From NCBI GenBank assembly GCA_016709545.1, contig JADJMO010000008.1:62001-126000 (forward strand): a DNA stretch of 64,000 nucleotides, in the 5' to 3' direction. The notes beneath the pieces are model-generated. The model saw only the letters and a list, made by a program, of their open reading frames with translations. It was not told where the DNA came from and ran no database searches. Made by a program: the position numbers and the translations under genes. Each line of letters opens with the position of its first letter. The stretch's first letter is position 1. Positions 16,377 to 24,496 of the stretch are shown piece by piece. This DNA is from Myxococcales bacterium (GTDB lineage Bacteria; Myxococcota_A; Polyangia; Polyangiales; JADJMO01).

Positions 16377-16979
16377 ATGCTGGGCCTCGCCTCTCCGACC
16401 GACGATGCCTGGGTCGAGGCGGCGCTCGCCGACATCCCACGGCTGCTGTCCGACCACGCGCACTGCGAGATGAAGGCGGCGACCAACGCGCTCTCGCTCG
16501 CCGTCCGCTACTGCGACCGTCCCGCACTCGTGCAGGCGCTCGCCGCCATCGCCGAGGAGGAGACGAGCCACTTCCGCCGCGTGCACGCGATGCTCGTCGA
16601 GCGCGGCCTCCCGCTCGGCACGCCGCCGGTCGACCCCTACGCGGCCGAGCTGCGCCGCTCCGCCGAGGTGGGCCGCGGGCCGAGCGCGCTCGTCGATCGC
16701 CTGCTCGTCGCCGCGCTCATCGAGGCGCGCTCGTGCGAGCGGTTCCGCTTGCTCGCCGACCGCTGCACCGACCCGGAACCCCGCGCGCTGTGGCGCGAGC
16801 TGCTCGCGAGCGAGGCCGGCCACTACCGCACGTTCCTCGACCTCGCCATCGCCGAGGGCGAACGTGACGGCGCCACCGCCGACGAGGTGCGCGAGCGCCT
16901 CTCGCTGCTCGCGGTCCGCGAAGCCAAGATCGTCGCGCGGCTCGCACACACCGACGATCGCGCCACGGTGCACGGGTGA
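16377..16979 (+). CDS. miaE: tRNA 2-methylthio-N6-isopentenyladenosine hydroxylase
   Basis: This 200-residue ferritin-like di-iron protein has ligand motifs at about HCEMKAA, EEETSHFRRVH (ExxH), EARSCERFRL and SEAGHYRTFL (ExxH), the order found in MiaE. The enzyme hydroxylates the isopentenyl group of ms2i6A37 in tRNA using O2. The start is ATG 16377 with GGAGG just upstream. It follows truB by about 70 bases, which groups two tRNA-modification genes, and overlaps the next gene by four bases (GTGA). Confidence 0.9.
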   Translation: MLGLASPTDDAWVEAALADIPRLLSDHAHCEMKAATNALSLAVRYCDRPALVQALAAIAEEETSHFRRVHAMLVERGLPLGTPPVDPYAAELRRSAEVGRGPSALVDRLLVAALIEARSCERFRLLADRCTDPEPRALWRELLASEAGHYRTFLDLAIAEGERDGATADEVRERLSLLAVREAKIVARLAHTDDRATVHG

Positions 16980-18397
16980 GCACGGACCTCCTCACGCTCG
17001 ACCGCAAGCTCGCCCTCGCCGCGCGAGCGCTCGACGGGTGGCGCGCCGAGATCGCGGTCGACGGTCGCCGCGACGACGACGATCCGCTGGTCGGGTTCGC
17101 CGAGCTCACCTCGCGGAGCCTGATCGATTCGATCGAGAAATCCGGCTTCGATCTGGTCAGCACGGTGCCACCGCTGCTGCTCTCCACGGGGCTCCACGAG
17201 GCCACCAAGGAGGCGCCGTTCGCCGACCCGCTGGCCGAGCTGCGCGGACCGCTCGCCTCGTGGTGCACCCACCTGCACCTCGCGCGCCTGATCCGCGAGG
17301 CCACGGCGGTGCGCGCGGCGGCCATGCGCGACGAGCGCGAGGCCGATACGTACGGGCGCGTCGCGAGCCTGCGCGCGATGCTGCGCTCGCTGTGCCGGCC
17401 CAAGCAGGCCGGTGGCGTGCCCGAGGCCAAGGCCGCGGTCGCCATCACCGACCTCGCCCCCCAGCTGCTCGACGGGATCATCGACGAGGAGATCCGTCGC
17501 CGCGAGCTCGGCGATCCGATCGGCCCGCTCGCGCGCTGCTGCGTGCAGACCGACCCGAAGGTGGTCGCGGCGGCGCAGGCCTACCTGCACGACACGGAGG
17601 ACGAGGCGCGCGAGCAGTGGGGGCACGGCGCCAAGTCGGCCGGCCGCCCGCTGAAGAACGCGAGCTGGGTCGACGCGTTCGCCGTGCGTCGCGCGGCGGA
17701 CGTGAGCGAGGGCTGGCCCGCCGCGCTGTCGGGGCGCTGGCTCGCGGAGCTCGCGCGCGGCACGGAGCTGCTCGCCGGGCTCAAGGTGGACGTGAAGGTG
17801 GACGCCGGGCGGTCCACGCCGCGCGCGTCGTACTCGGGGCTCTACCTCGTGCCGCCCACGGGGGCGTGGACGTTCGCGCACGCGCTGCACGCGCTCGGCG
17901 GCGCGCTGCACCTGTTCGGTCGCGACGACAAGCGCCCGTTCGCACCGCACTCGCCGCCGCACGACCAGCGGCGCTACGTGATGGGCGAGGCGTTCATGGC
18001 GCTCGTCAGCACCGAGGCGTTCCACGCCCGCGCGCGCGGCGTGTCGAAGGCGAAGGCGCAGCACGCGGCGCGGAGGCTCGCGCTCACGCGACTCCTCGAG
18101 CGTCGGCAGCTCGCGCTCCGCGTGGTGCTCGCGCCGGAGCTCGCGCGGGGGCGCCGCGCGTTCGTCGAGGCGTTCGGGGGGCTCGCGGAGGACGCGCTGC
18201 TCGGGGAGGCGCCGCGCGAGCTCGCGTCGCTGCTCGGCGCGCCGGGGCCGCTCGGGCCCGCGGAGGACGCGGCGCGCTTCCTCGCGATCGGGCCGGGCGA
18301 GGCGCTGTTCCAGTCGCTGACGGAGCGCTTCGACAGCGACTGGTGGCGCAACCCGAAGGCCGCCGCCGCCATCCGCGACCGCTGCGCGGTGGGGTGA
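16976..18397 (+). CDS. Conserved hypothetical protein, 473 residues
   Basis: GTG 16976 overlaps the miaE stop, giving tight translational coupling. The protein is soluble and largely alpha-helical. Notable segments are FGRDDKRPFAPHSPPHDQRRYVMGEAF, preceded by LYLVPPTGAWTFAHALHALGGALHLF, and a C-terminal SDWWRNPKAAAAIRDRC. The His-rich middle and helical pattern faintly recall helical metallopeptidases, but no HEXXH is present, so I assign no function. Co-translation with miaE suggests a linked cytoplasmic role. Confidence 0.7.
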   Translation: MSTDLLTLDRKLALAARALDGWRAEIAVDGRRDDDDPLVGFAELTSRSLIDSIEKSGFDLVSTVPPLLLSTGLHEATKEAPFADPLAELRGPLASWCTHLHLARLIREATAVRAAAMRDEREADTYGRVASLRAMLRSLCRPKQAGGVPEAKAAVAITDLAPQLLDGIIDEEIRRRELGDPIGPLARCCVQTDPKVVAAAQAYLHDTEDEAREQWGHGAKSAGRPLKNASWVDAFAVRRAADVSEGWPAALSGRWLAELARGTELLAGLKVDVKVDAGRSTPRASYSGLYLVPPTGAWTFAHALHALGGALHLFGRDDKRPFAPHSPPHDQRRYVMGEAFMALVSTEAFHARARGVSKAKAQHAARRLALTRLLERRQLALRVVLAPELARGRRAFVEAFGGLAEDALLGEAPRELASLLGAPGPLGPAEDAARFLAIGPGEALFQSLTERFDSDWWRNPKAAAAIRDRCAVG

Positions 18398-18480
18398 ACT
18401 CCGCGGTCGTGGTCGCGATGAGGCTGGCGGCCGTCACGAATCATCGTCACAACGTGGCACGCACATCTTCCATCACTGAC

Positions 18481-19083
18481 TCAGGTCGCGGAGGCGTTCG
18501 GAAGCGGCAGCGCTCCCGCCGTCGGCGCGCGTCGCGACGCGAGGGCGAGCAAGAGCCCGATCAGCGGGAAGAGCGCGACGCCGCAGTACAGCACGCCGAT
18601 CCGCGTCCCTTGTTCGCAGGCGTCGGCCTTGCGCGCGGACTCGCGGGCGTTCGCGTCGAGGTCGCGGTACGAGGCGCCCATCGCGGCGGGCGGCGCGTCC
18701 CAGCTCTTGGCCACGCTGGCCTCGCGTAGGAGCGCCGCGCGCGCCTCGCGCTTCGAGTGGGCGGCCGACTCGCGGTAGCTGCTCTCCTGATCCGCGGAGT
18801 AGAGCGCGGTGCCCGCGCCGAGGCCGACGAAGTACACGATGCCGAACACGTTGAGCCGCACGCGCGCGCGGCGCTGGAACGCGAGCCACGGTGGCGAGCC
18901 GACGCCGAGGCGCTTCGGCGGGTGCTTGGCCCAGCGCAGGGCGACGAGCACGAAGAGCGTCGCTGGCACGATGCCCAGGAGCCCTTCGCTCCACGAAACA
19001 CCCTTGTATTCCAGGGTCGCGAGGAAGAGGACCGAGAGGACGAGGAGGCCGAGGCCGAGGAGGATGCGAGCCAGCACGTGCAT
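18481..19083 (-). CDS. Membrane protein of unknown function
   Basis: This 200-residue protein has hydrophobic helices at about residues 5-25 (ILLGLGLLVLSVLFLATL), 33-50 (LLGIVPATLFVLVALRW), 78-95 (FGIVYFVGLGAGTALYSA) and 165-185 (VLYCGVALFPLIGLLLALAS). Between helices 3 and 4 lies a charged region of about 70 residues rich in Ala, Arg and Glu, likely helical and outside the membrane. No known domain is recognised. The start is ATG 19083. It is convergent with the 16976-18397 gene and divergent from the AraC regulator. Confidence 0.65.
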   Translation of the reverse strand: MHVLARILLGLGLLVLSVLFLATLEYKGVSWSEGLLGIVPATLFVLVALRWAKHPPKRLGVGSPPWLAFQRRARVRLNVFGIVYFVGLGAGTALYSADQESSYRESAAHSKREARAALLREASVAKSWDAPPAAMGASYRDLDANARESARKADACEQGTRIGVLYCGVALFPLIGLLLALASRRAPTAGALPLPNASAT

Positions 19084-19163
19084 GGTGCGCAGGTAGCACC
19101 CGCCTCGGGCGGAGGCGCGCCAACCGACCCGTCCTGCGCGCCAACCTCGGCTATCCTGGGCGC

Positions 19164-19961
19164 GTGGAGCCGGCTGCCTCGCTCGCCGCCTTCGTGCAGG
19201 ACCCCATCGGCCGCTACCTCGTCGCCGGCACCAGCGTCGTGTGGTGCGTCTCGTCGACGCTCGGTGGCGCGACGACCTGGGGTGCGCCCGACGCGGAGAC
19301 GGCCCGCCAGATCCTCGCGCCCTACGCGGCGCTGTGGTCTCCCTCGATGGCCGAGGAGGTCGACGTGTTGCTGGACGGACGGCGCATCGAGCGGATCGAC
19401 CCCGACGCGCTCGGCGTGCTCCTCGCGTGGCTCGGCGAGCGTCGCGCAGCGACCGTCCGCAAGGTCCGCCAGCAGGTCGGCGTGATCGCCGAGGGGCTGA
19501 TGGGCATCACCCTGTCGGGCATCCTGCCGACGGTCGGCGAGACCCACCCCTTCCGGGTCGTGACCGATCTGCACGAGGCGCACCGCCGGCTCGGGGGCGA
19601 TCCGGCGCTCGCCGACGAGATCGAGTGCTACGTCGACCAGGCCATCGGCACCTCGATCGAGGTGCGGCGTCTGCGGGATCTGCTCCGCGGCCAGCACGTC
19701 TCGATCGGCGTCGACGACGCGGCGCGCGCCCTGAACCTCTCCACCCGCTCGCTGCAGCGCGCCCTGAACGGCGCCGGGACCTCGTTCCAGCGCGAGCTCC
19801 GCGATGCCCGCTTCGCCGAGGCGAGCTCCCTCCTCGTCGCGACCTCCGACAAGGTCGCGACCGTGGCGGCGCGGGTGGGGATCACCGAGAGCGCGTTGAC
19901 CCAGATGTTCCGCGACCGCACGGGAAAGACTCCCGCCGAGTTCCGGGCCGCGCAACGCTGA
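19164..19961 (+). CDS. AraC-family transcriptional regulator
   Basis: This 265-residue protein has an N-terminal part with no clear sensor fold and a C-terminal double helix-turn-helix: first HTH in SIGVDDAARALNLSTRSLQRALN, and the second in KVATVAARVGITESALTQMF followed by the diagnostic RDRTGKTPAEFRA. Such regulators bind DNA as activators or repressors; the signal is unknown. The start is GTG 19164. Its stop is three bases from the stop of the convergent lipoprotein at 19965. Confidence 0.85.
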   Translation: MEPAASLAAFVQDPIGRYLVAGTSVVWCVSSTLGGATTWGAPDAETARQILAPYAALWSPSMAEEVDVLLDGRRIERIDPDALGVLLAWLGERRAATVRKVRQQVGVIAEGLMGITLSGILPTVGETHPFRVVTDLHEAHRRLGGDPALADEIECYVDQAIGTSIEVRRLRDLLRGQHVSIGVDDAARALNLSTRSLQRALNGAGTSFQRELRDARFAEASSLLVATSDKVATVAARVGITESALTQMFRDRTGKTPAEFRAAQR

Positions 19962-19964
19962 CCC

Positions 19965-20282
19965 TCAGTCGTGGGGCTTGCACTTCTGGGTGCAGGTCTC
20001 GAGCTCCGCGTACACCTTCGCCGCCATCACGCACGGGGCCTCGCAGGCGTAGACCGTGGGCTCCTCGGCCTGCTCCTTCTCCGCTTCCTTCAGGCACTCC
20101 GTGCGGAACGCGTCGCGCTCGGCGGCCGTGGGCTTCGCGTCCATGTCGGCGAACGTGAGGTCCACCGCCTTCGTGCACACCGCCGCGGGCTCCGGCAGCG
20201 GAGGCGGAGGCGGCACCTCGGTGGTGGCGGTCGGCGTGTTGCGACACCCGAGGAGCACGAACAACCACACGATGCGCTTCAT
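19965..20282 (-). CDS. Small Cys-containing lipoprotein
   Basis: The product is 105 residues: MKRIVWLFVLLGCRNTP gives a short lipoprotein signal (lipobox LLGC), followed by a Pro-rich linker and a charged helical domain with four Cys (VCTKAVDLTF, ECLKEAEK, ACEAPC, CTQKCKPHD). Family not recognised. ATG 20282 overlaps the stop of the Zn-finger membrane gene by four bases. It is last in the operon that contains hpt. Confidence 0.65.
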   Translation of the reverse strand: MKRIVWLFVLLGCRNTPTATTEVPPPPPLPEPAAVCTKAVDLTFADMDAKPTAAERDAFRTECLKEAEKEQAEEPTVYACEAPCVMAAKVYAELETCTQKCKPHD

Positions 20283-20755
20283 CGGAAGGCCCACCCGAGC
20301 GCCGCGGCGACGCACACCAGCGCGACCCACACGAGCCACTGCGGCACCGATTTCACCGGCGCGTTCGGGCGCTCGATCGCGTGGCTCTGCTCCTGGTCGT
20401 GGTTCTCGGCGAGCCACTGCACGCCCGCCGAGGGCTCGACCCCCGCCGCCACGCGCACGAGCAGCAGCGTGGGCTCGCGGTCGGCGAAGGGGTTGGTCAC
20501 CCGCAGCGCGAGGGCGTCGTCGCTCACGCGGGGCAGGGTGACCTCGATCGTGCTCGCGTCCACGCGGTAGGCGCCGCTGCGCCCACACGCGTCGCACCCG
20601 CCGCCGTCGCAGAGGTCGCACCGGATCTTCGCAGGCACCTCGACGGACAGCCGCGCGCCGTCGCGCAGCCACTTCTGCGGCACGACGATCGACACGCGAC
20701 CGCGGGGCGCCGTCACCTTGGCGTCGAGCGCGGCCGGGTCGAGGAGCTTCAGCAT
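20279..20755 (-). CDS. Tail-anchored protein with DnaJ-like zinc-finger segment
   Basis: This 158-residue protein has an N-terminal beta-rich part (VSIVVPQKWLRDGARLSVEVP), then CDLCDGGGCDACGRSG, the CxxCxGxx-type double Cys pair of DnaJ zinc centres, then more beta structure (TIEVTLPRVSDDALALRV). The C-terminus is a hydrophobic helix (VPQWLVWVALVCVAAALGWAFR) after a polar linker. It resembles a fragment of the DnaJ client-binding region tethered to the membrane, without a J domain. The ATG at 20755 shares a base with the hpt stop (TGATG). Role unknown. Confidence 0.6.
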   Translation of the reverse strand: MLKLLDPAALDAKVTAPRGRVSIVVPQKWLRDGARLSVEVPAKIRCDLCDGGGCDACGRSGAYRVDASTIEVTLPRVSDDALALRVTNPFADREPTLLLVRVAAGVEPSAGVQWLAENHDQEQSHAIERPNAPVKSVPQWLVWVALVCVAAALGWAFR

Positions 20756-21279
20756 CAGGTGCGCTGGAGGACGCCGATGAAGGGCAGGTTGCGGTAGCGC
20801 TCGGCGAAGTCGAGGCCGTAGCCGACCACGAATTTATCTTCGATGGTGAAGCCCAGGTAGTCGATCGGGACCTGCACGCGCGTGCGCGACGGCTTGTGCA
20901 GGAGCGCGCAGATCTTGAGGCTCTTCGGCTTGCGGGTCTGCAGGAGGTCGAGCAGGTAGTTGAGGGTGAGGCCCGTGTCGACGATGTCCTCGACCACGAT
21001 CACGTCCTCGTCCTCGATCGGCCGGGTGAGGTCGGCGACGATCTGCACGACGCCGCTCGACTCGGTGCCCTCGCCGTACGAACGGACCGCGAGGAAGTCG
21101 ACGCGCAGGTGGTTCAGATCGATCGCGCGCACGAGGTCGGCGGCGAACACGAACGAGCCCTTGAGCACGATGACGATGACGGGGCGCTTGCCCTGGTAGT
21201 CCTTGTGCAGCTCGGCCCCGAGCGCCTTCACGCGCTCGGCGATCTGCTCGGCAGACAGGTAGGTGACGATCTGTTCCAT
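20755..21279 (-). CDS. hpt: Hypoxanthine phosphoribosyltransferase
   Basis: This 174-residue enzyme converts hypoxanthine (or guanine) and PRPP to IMP (or GMP) in purine salvage. Diagnostic segments are VIVIVLKGSFVFAADLVRAI, VDFLAVRSYGEGTESSG, the PRPP loop VIVVEDIVDTGLTLNYLL and the purine-binding FVVGYGLDFAERYRNLPFIG. The start is ATG 21279 (MEQIVTYLSAEQIAERV). It sits inside an operon with lipoproteins and the Zn-finger membrane protein, so its expression is probably tied to theirs. Confidence 0.95.
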   Translation of the reverse strand: MEQIVTYLSAEQIAERVKALGAELHKDYQGKRPVIVIVLKGSFVFAADLVRAIDLNHLRVDFLAVRSYGEGTESSGVVQIVADLTRPIEDEDVIVVEDIVDTGLTLNYLLDLLQTRKPKSLKICALLHKPSRTRVQVPIDYLGFTIEDKFVVGYGLDFAERYRNLPFIGVLQRT

Positions 21280-21296
21280 GCTCGGCCGATCCGAGC

Positions 21297-21683
21297 CTAA
21301 CAGCCGAGGCTCTGCAAGCGGGCGCGCAGCTTTTCGCACGCCGCCACCTTCCCCCCGAGCTTGTCGAGGCGGGCCTCGACGGCCTTGCTGGCCGCGCAGC
21401 ACTTCGGGACCGGCTCGCCGGTCTTGCAGCCGAGGAGCAGCTCCTTCTCGGCCGCGTCGCCGGCCGCGCGGGCCTCGCCGACGGGGAGCTTCCCGCTCGA
21501 CTCGATCCACGCCGAGCCGGCGAGCCCGCACCCCCGGGCGAGCTCCTCGACCTCGGTGCCCACGCCGTCCTTGCCGCACGCGGCGACGACGAGCCCACCG
21601 AGGACGAGGGCCGACAATCTCGGTGAAGCTCTGTCGGCCGCCCGTGGAGGCGGCCGAGGTTCGCTCCACTTCGTTTCGCTCAC
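21297..21683 (-). CDS. Small lipoprotein of unknown function
   Basis: The product is 128 residues. GTG 21683 overlaps the esterase stop (GTGA). The N-terminus is unusually long and basic before a hydrophobic stretch and lipobox (SALVLGGLVVAACGKDG), so the true start may be further in. The mature part has six Cys (ARGCGLAGS, LLGCKTGEPVPKCCAAS, VAACEKL, LQSLGC) and is helical. No family recognised. It is followed after 17 bases by hpt. Confidence 0.6.
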   Translation of the reverse strand: MSETKWSEPRPPPRAADRASPRLSALVLGGLVVAACGKDGVGTEVEELARGCGLAGSAWIESSGKLPVGEARAAGDAAEKELLLGCKTGEPVPKCCAASKAVEARLDKLGGKVAACEKLRARLQSLGC

Positions 21684-24454
21684 TCGGTCTCCTCGATCTC
21701 CGTCGGGCCCATGACGCGGTACTTGGTCTCGACGTGGCTGATCAGGTCGAGGAAGTACTTGTCCATCTTGGCGCCCGGCGTCTTGACCGAGTCGACGTAG
21801 AACGTGCCGCGCGCGCACTCCGGGTCCTTCGCGTCACCGCGGCAGCGCCCGTCGACGAACACCATGATCATCTTCTGGAGGCGGGTCGCCTTCGAGGAGA
21901 GGCCCTGGTTCATCAGCGGGGTGACGAGGAGCACGAACGCCTGCAGGTCCTCCGGGCTCTGGCCGTAGCCGTGGAGGAAGTAGACCGTCGGGTACTTGAG
22001 GCCCGCGTTCTCCTTGGCGTGGTAGCCCGGCGGCAGGATCACGGTCACCGGGCCCGTACGCCCGCTCTTGTCGGCGAACGGATAGGTGCACGACTGCGTG
22101 CCCTCGCACGGGCCGAGGCCGTCCACGTCGGGCGGGTTCTCGGTGAACGTGGTGTCGCCGTCGGGCCAGCGGGAGCCGATGTAGAACAGACCGGTCTGGA
22201 TGCGGCGGAACACCTGGTCGGCGTAGCCGACGTGCTGACCGTCGCCCTTCTCGATGTTGCGGTTGGTCGAGTCGATGTTGCCGTAGCGGAGGTAGACCGT
22301 CTTCGACAGGCCCTTGAAGTCGAGTTCCTTCGGGTCGAACGCCTCGTTGTCCTTGATGTCGACGTTCGGGAAGTGCTGCCAGTCGTTGAAGATCATCGTC
22401 GGGCGGTTGCGCCCGATGAAGCCGCCCAGGTAGTGGTAGCCGACCGTGCCCCAGTTGAAGATGTCGCGGATGCCGCCGTCGCTGTAGTAGTCGAGGGCGT
22501 CGAGGGCCTTGTCGTCCCACGGACCGCCGACAGGGGGCTTCGACCAGCCGTTGATCTGGAACCGCCCGTCGCGGTCGAAGAAGGTCTGCAGGCCGGTCGC
22601 GATGTCGAACTTGCCGTTGCCCTCGCCCGTGTCGTACGGGCAGGTGTCGCCGCTCGGGCACTTCACGCCGTCGAGGCCCACGTCCTCGAACTTCTCGCCC
22701 GTGTCGAGGTGGCTGTTGTTCTCGGTGCCGAGCGGGTTGTACTGCGGATCGTAGTCGTCGCCCGCCGGGTCGGGGTTGGTGGCCGCGTCGTAGCCGGCCT
22801 CGTCCTTGCTCGCCTTGCCGTCGCTGCCGAAGTCGTCGAACGGCTCCCACGGCTGCACGATCGTGGGCTCGCCCTCGTCGCGGACGCCGTTGCCGTTGTA
22901 GTCGACGGCGACCACCATCTCGAGCGGCTTCTGACCGCCGGGCGCCCACTTGCCAGGCTGACCGGGCTGGCTCGCGCCGTCGCAGACCTTGATGACGGGG
23001 AGCTTGCCGTCGGGGTTGTAGCGCTTGTCGAAGTACCCGGTCTTGGCGACCGTCGCCTTCGTCGGGTCCTTGCAGTAGTCCGGCGCGCCCGGCCCGGTGT
23101 CCTCGATGATCGGCGCGGGCGGGTCGATGCCCGCGGCCACCCACGGCCACTTGGTGTTGGTGCTCGCCGGGTTGCCCCACGCGGCGGCCACGTCGCGGAA
23201 GATGTTCACCATCGAGTCGCGCCCGAACGTGCCGCCCGTGCCATCGACGCCCTTCTGGTGCCACCAGTTCTCGTACGTCTGCACGTGCTGGTAGAGCTCG
23301 GTGGGCTTGCCCGGGTCGGCCTTGCACGGCGTCGTCGGCACCGGATCACCAGCCTTGCGCTCGCAGAACCCGCCGTAGTGGTTCTTGAACGAGTAGGCGA
23401 GGAAGTGACCCGCATCCATCGGGCCGCCGAGCGGCGCGATGACGTCGAACATGTCGTGGTGGTTCATGCCGAACATCGACGAGCCGATGCCGCCCATCGA
23501 GAAGCCGAACACCGCGCGGTGGGTCAGCTTGCGCTTCTTCTTCACCGTGCCCGCGTTGGCCGGGACGAACGGCTGGTAGGTGCCGAGGCGAGGCGCGTCG
23601 AAGCGCAGCACGAAGCCCGCGTCGCGCCGCTCGATGCGCGGGTTGGTCATGGGGACGAACCGCGGGGTCTTGAGCGTGTTCGACGTGTACTGCATGCGCA
23701 GGTGCCGGAGCTTGCCGAGCTGCGGGATGATCGCCGGGTTGATCGGCACCTCGAACTGCAGCTCGCGCAGGAACTTCTTGTCGCTCGGACCGAACGTCAC
23801 CGCGGGGCCGAGGGCGAGGTAGCCATCAGGACCCTTGCCGTCGGCCTTGCAACCGATCGTCGCGTCGAACGGTTCGACGGTGGACGCGTCCTCGAGCGGG
23901 TCGATGCTCGCGGGATCCTTCGTCGCTCCTGCCGAGAGCGCGAGCGACGCACCAGAGCCTTTGAGGTTGCCGCCGGGCGCGATCTTGCCGCTCGCGTCCG
24001 CCGCGCACGCCGGGAGATCCTTGGCCCGGACCTCGACGTCGATCGTCGCCGTGCGGGCGCCCCACTTGGCCGTGACTGTGGTCTTGCCGGCCGACACGCC
24101 GACGATGTCGATGGTCGTCTCGGGCTTGGCCGGCGTCGGCGTGAACGTGCCCTCGACCTTGGCGGCCGCGCCGTCGACGTTGATCGGAATGGTCTGCGCG
24201 GAGCAGACGTCCGGCTCGATGTACACGCGCACCGTGCGCTTCTCTCCCGGCGCCACGACCACGAGCCGCGCGTCGAAGCGGATCGCCTTGTTGGGATCCG
24301 ACGCCTCGAGACACCCGTCCGTCGAGTCGACGGCGGCATCCGGGTTGGGCTGATTGTTTTCCTCGCTGCCACATCCGACGAATCCGTAGAGTCCGACGAC
24401 GAGGGCCAAGGCGGTGCTGGAAGAGGCGAAGCGCGCGACGGCAAGCTTGGGCAT
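21680..24454 (-). CDS. Large lipoprotein esterase (PF00756-like) with circularly permuted hydrolase motifs
   Basis: The product is 924 residues starting at ATG 24454 with lipobox GFVGC. Residues of about 60-300 are Ig-like or beta-rich. A nucleophile elbow GFSMGGIG (Ser about 319) follows, in the style of esterase D or feruloyl esterases (RAVFGFSMGG...GMNHHDMFDVIAPLGG). A calcium-loop-like insertion (DYNGNGVRDEGEP, DTGEGNGKFD) comes next, then an acid-residue region (VYLRYGNIDSTNRN). Only near the C-terminus comes the oxyanion strand YPTVYFLHGYGQS (about 828) and the helix DKYFLDLISHVETKYRV, after which the protein ends. In normal family members the HGYG block and this helix come before GxSMG. 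The order seen is therefore a circular permutation. Secreted carbohydrate or lipid ester cleavage is inferred. Confidence 0.78.
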   Translation of the reverse strand: MPKLAVARFASSSTALALVVGLYGFVGCGSEENNQPNPDAAVDSTDGCLEASDPNKAIRFDARLVVVAPGEKRTVRVYIEPDVCSAQTIPINVDGAAAKVEGTFTPTPAKPETTIDIVGVSAGKTTVTAKWGARTATIDVEVRAKDLPACAADASGKIAPGGNLKGSGASLALSAGATKDPASIDPLEDASTVEPFDATIGCKADGKGPDGYLALGPAVTFGPSDKKFLRELQFEVPINPAIIPQLGKLRHLRMQYTSNTLKTPRFVPMTNPRIERRDAGFVLRFDAPRLGTYQPFVPANAGTVKKKRKLTHRAVFGFSMGGIGSSMFGMNHHDMFDVIAPLGGPMDAGHFLAYSFKNHYGGFCERKAGDPVPTTPCKADPGKPTELYQHVQTYENWWHQKGVDGTGGTFGRDSMVNIFRDVAAAWGNPASTNTKWPWVAAGIDPPAPIIEDTGPGAPDYCKDPTKATVAKTGYFDKRYNPDGKLPVIKVCDGASQPGQPGKWAPGGQKPLEMVVAVDYNGNGVRDEGEPTIVQPWEPFDDFGSDGKASKDEAGYDAATNPDPAGDDYDPQYNPLGTENNSHLDTGEKFEDVGLDGVKCPSGDTCPYDTGEGNGKFDIATGLQTFFDRDGRFQINGWSKPPVGGPWDDKALDALDYYSDGGIRDIFNWGTVGYHYLGGFIGRNRPTMIFNDWQHFPNVDIKDNEAFDPKELDFKGLSKTVYLRYGNIDSTNRNIEKGDGQHVGYADQVFRRIQTGLFYIGSRWPDGDTTFTENPPDVDGLGPCEGTQSCTYPFADKSGRTGPVTVILPPGYHAKENAGLKYPTVYFLHGYGQSPEDLQAFVLLVTPLMNQGLSSKATRLQKMIMVFVDGRCRGDAKDPECARGTFYVDSVKTPGAKMDKYFLDLISHVETKYRVMGPTEIEETE

Positions 24455-24496
24455 CCGGACATCGTAGCGTGATAGGAAGCCTGAAATGCGAGGAGC

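Noticed and set aside
21263..24472. A 1,069-residue open frame on the plus strand opposite the esterase
   Set aside because: Antisense shadow with no recognisable domain, while the minus strand has clear hydrolase motifs.
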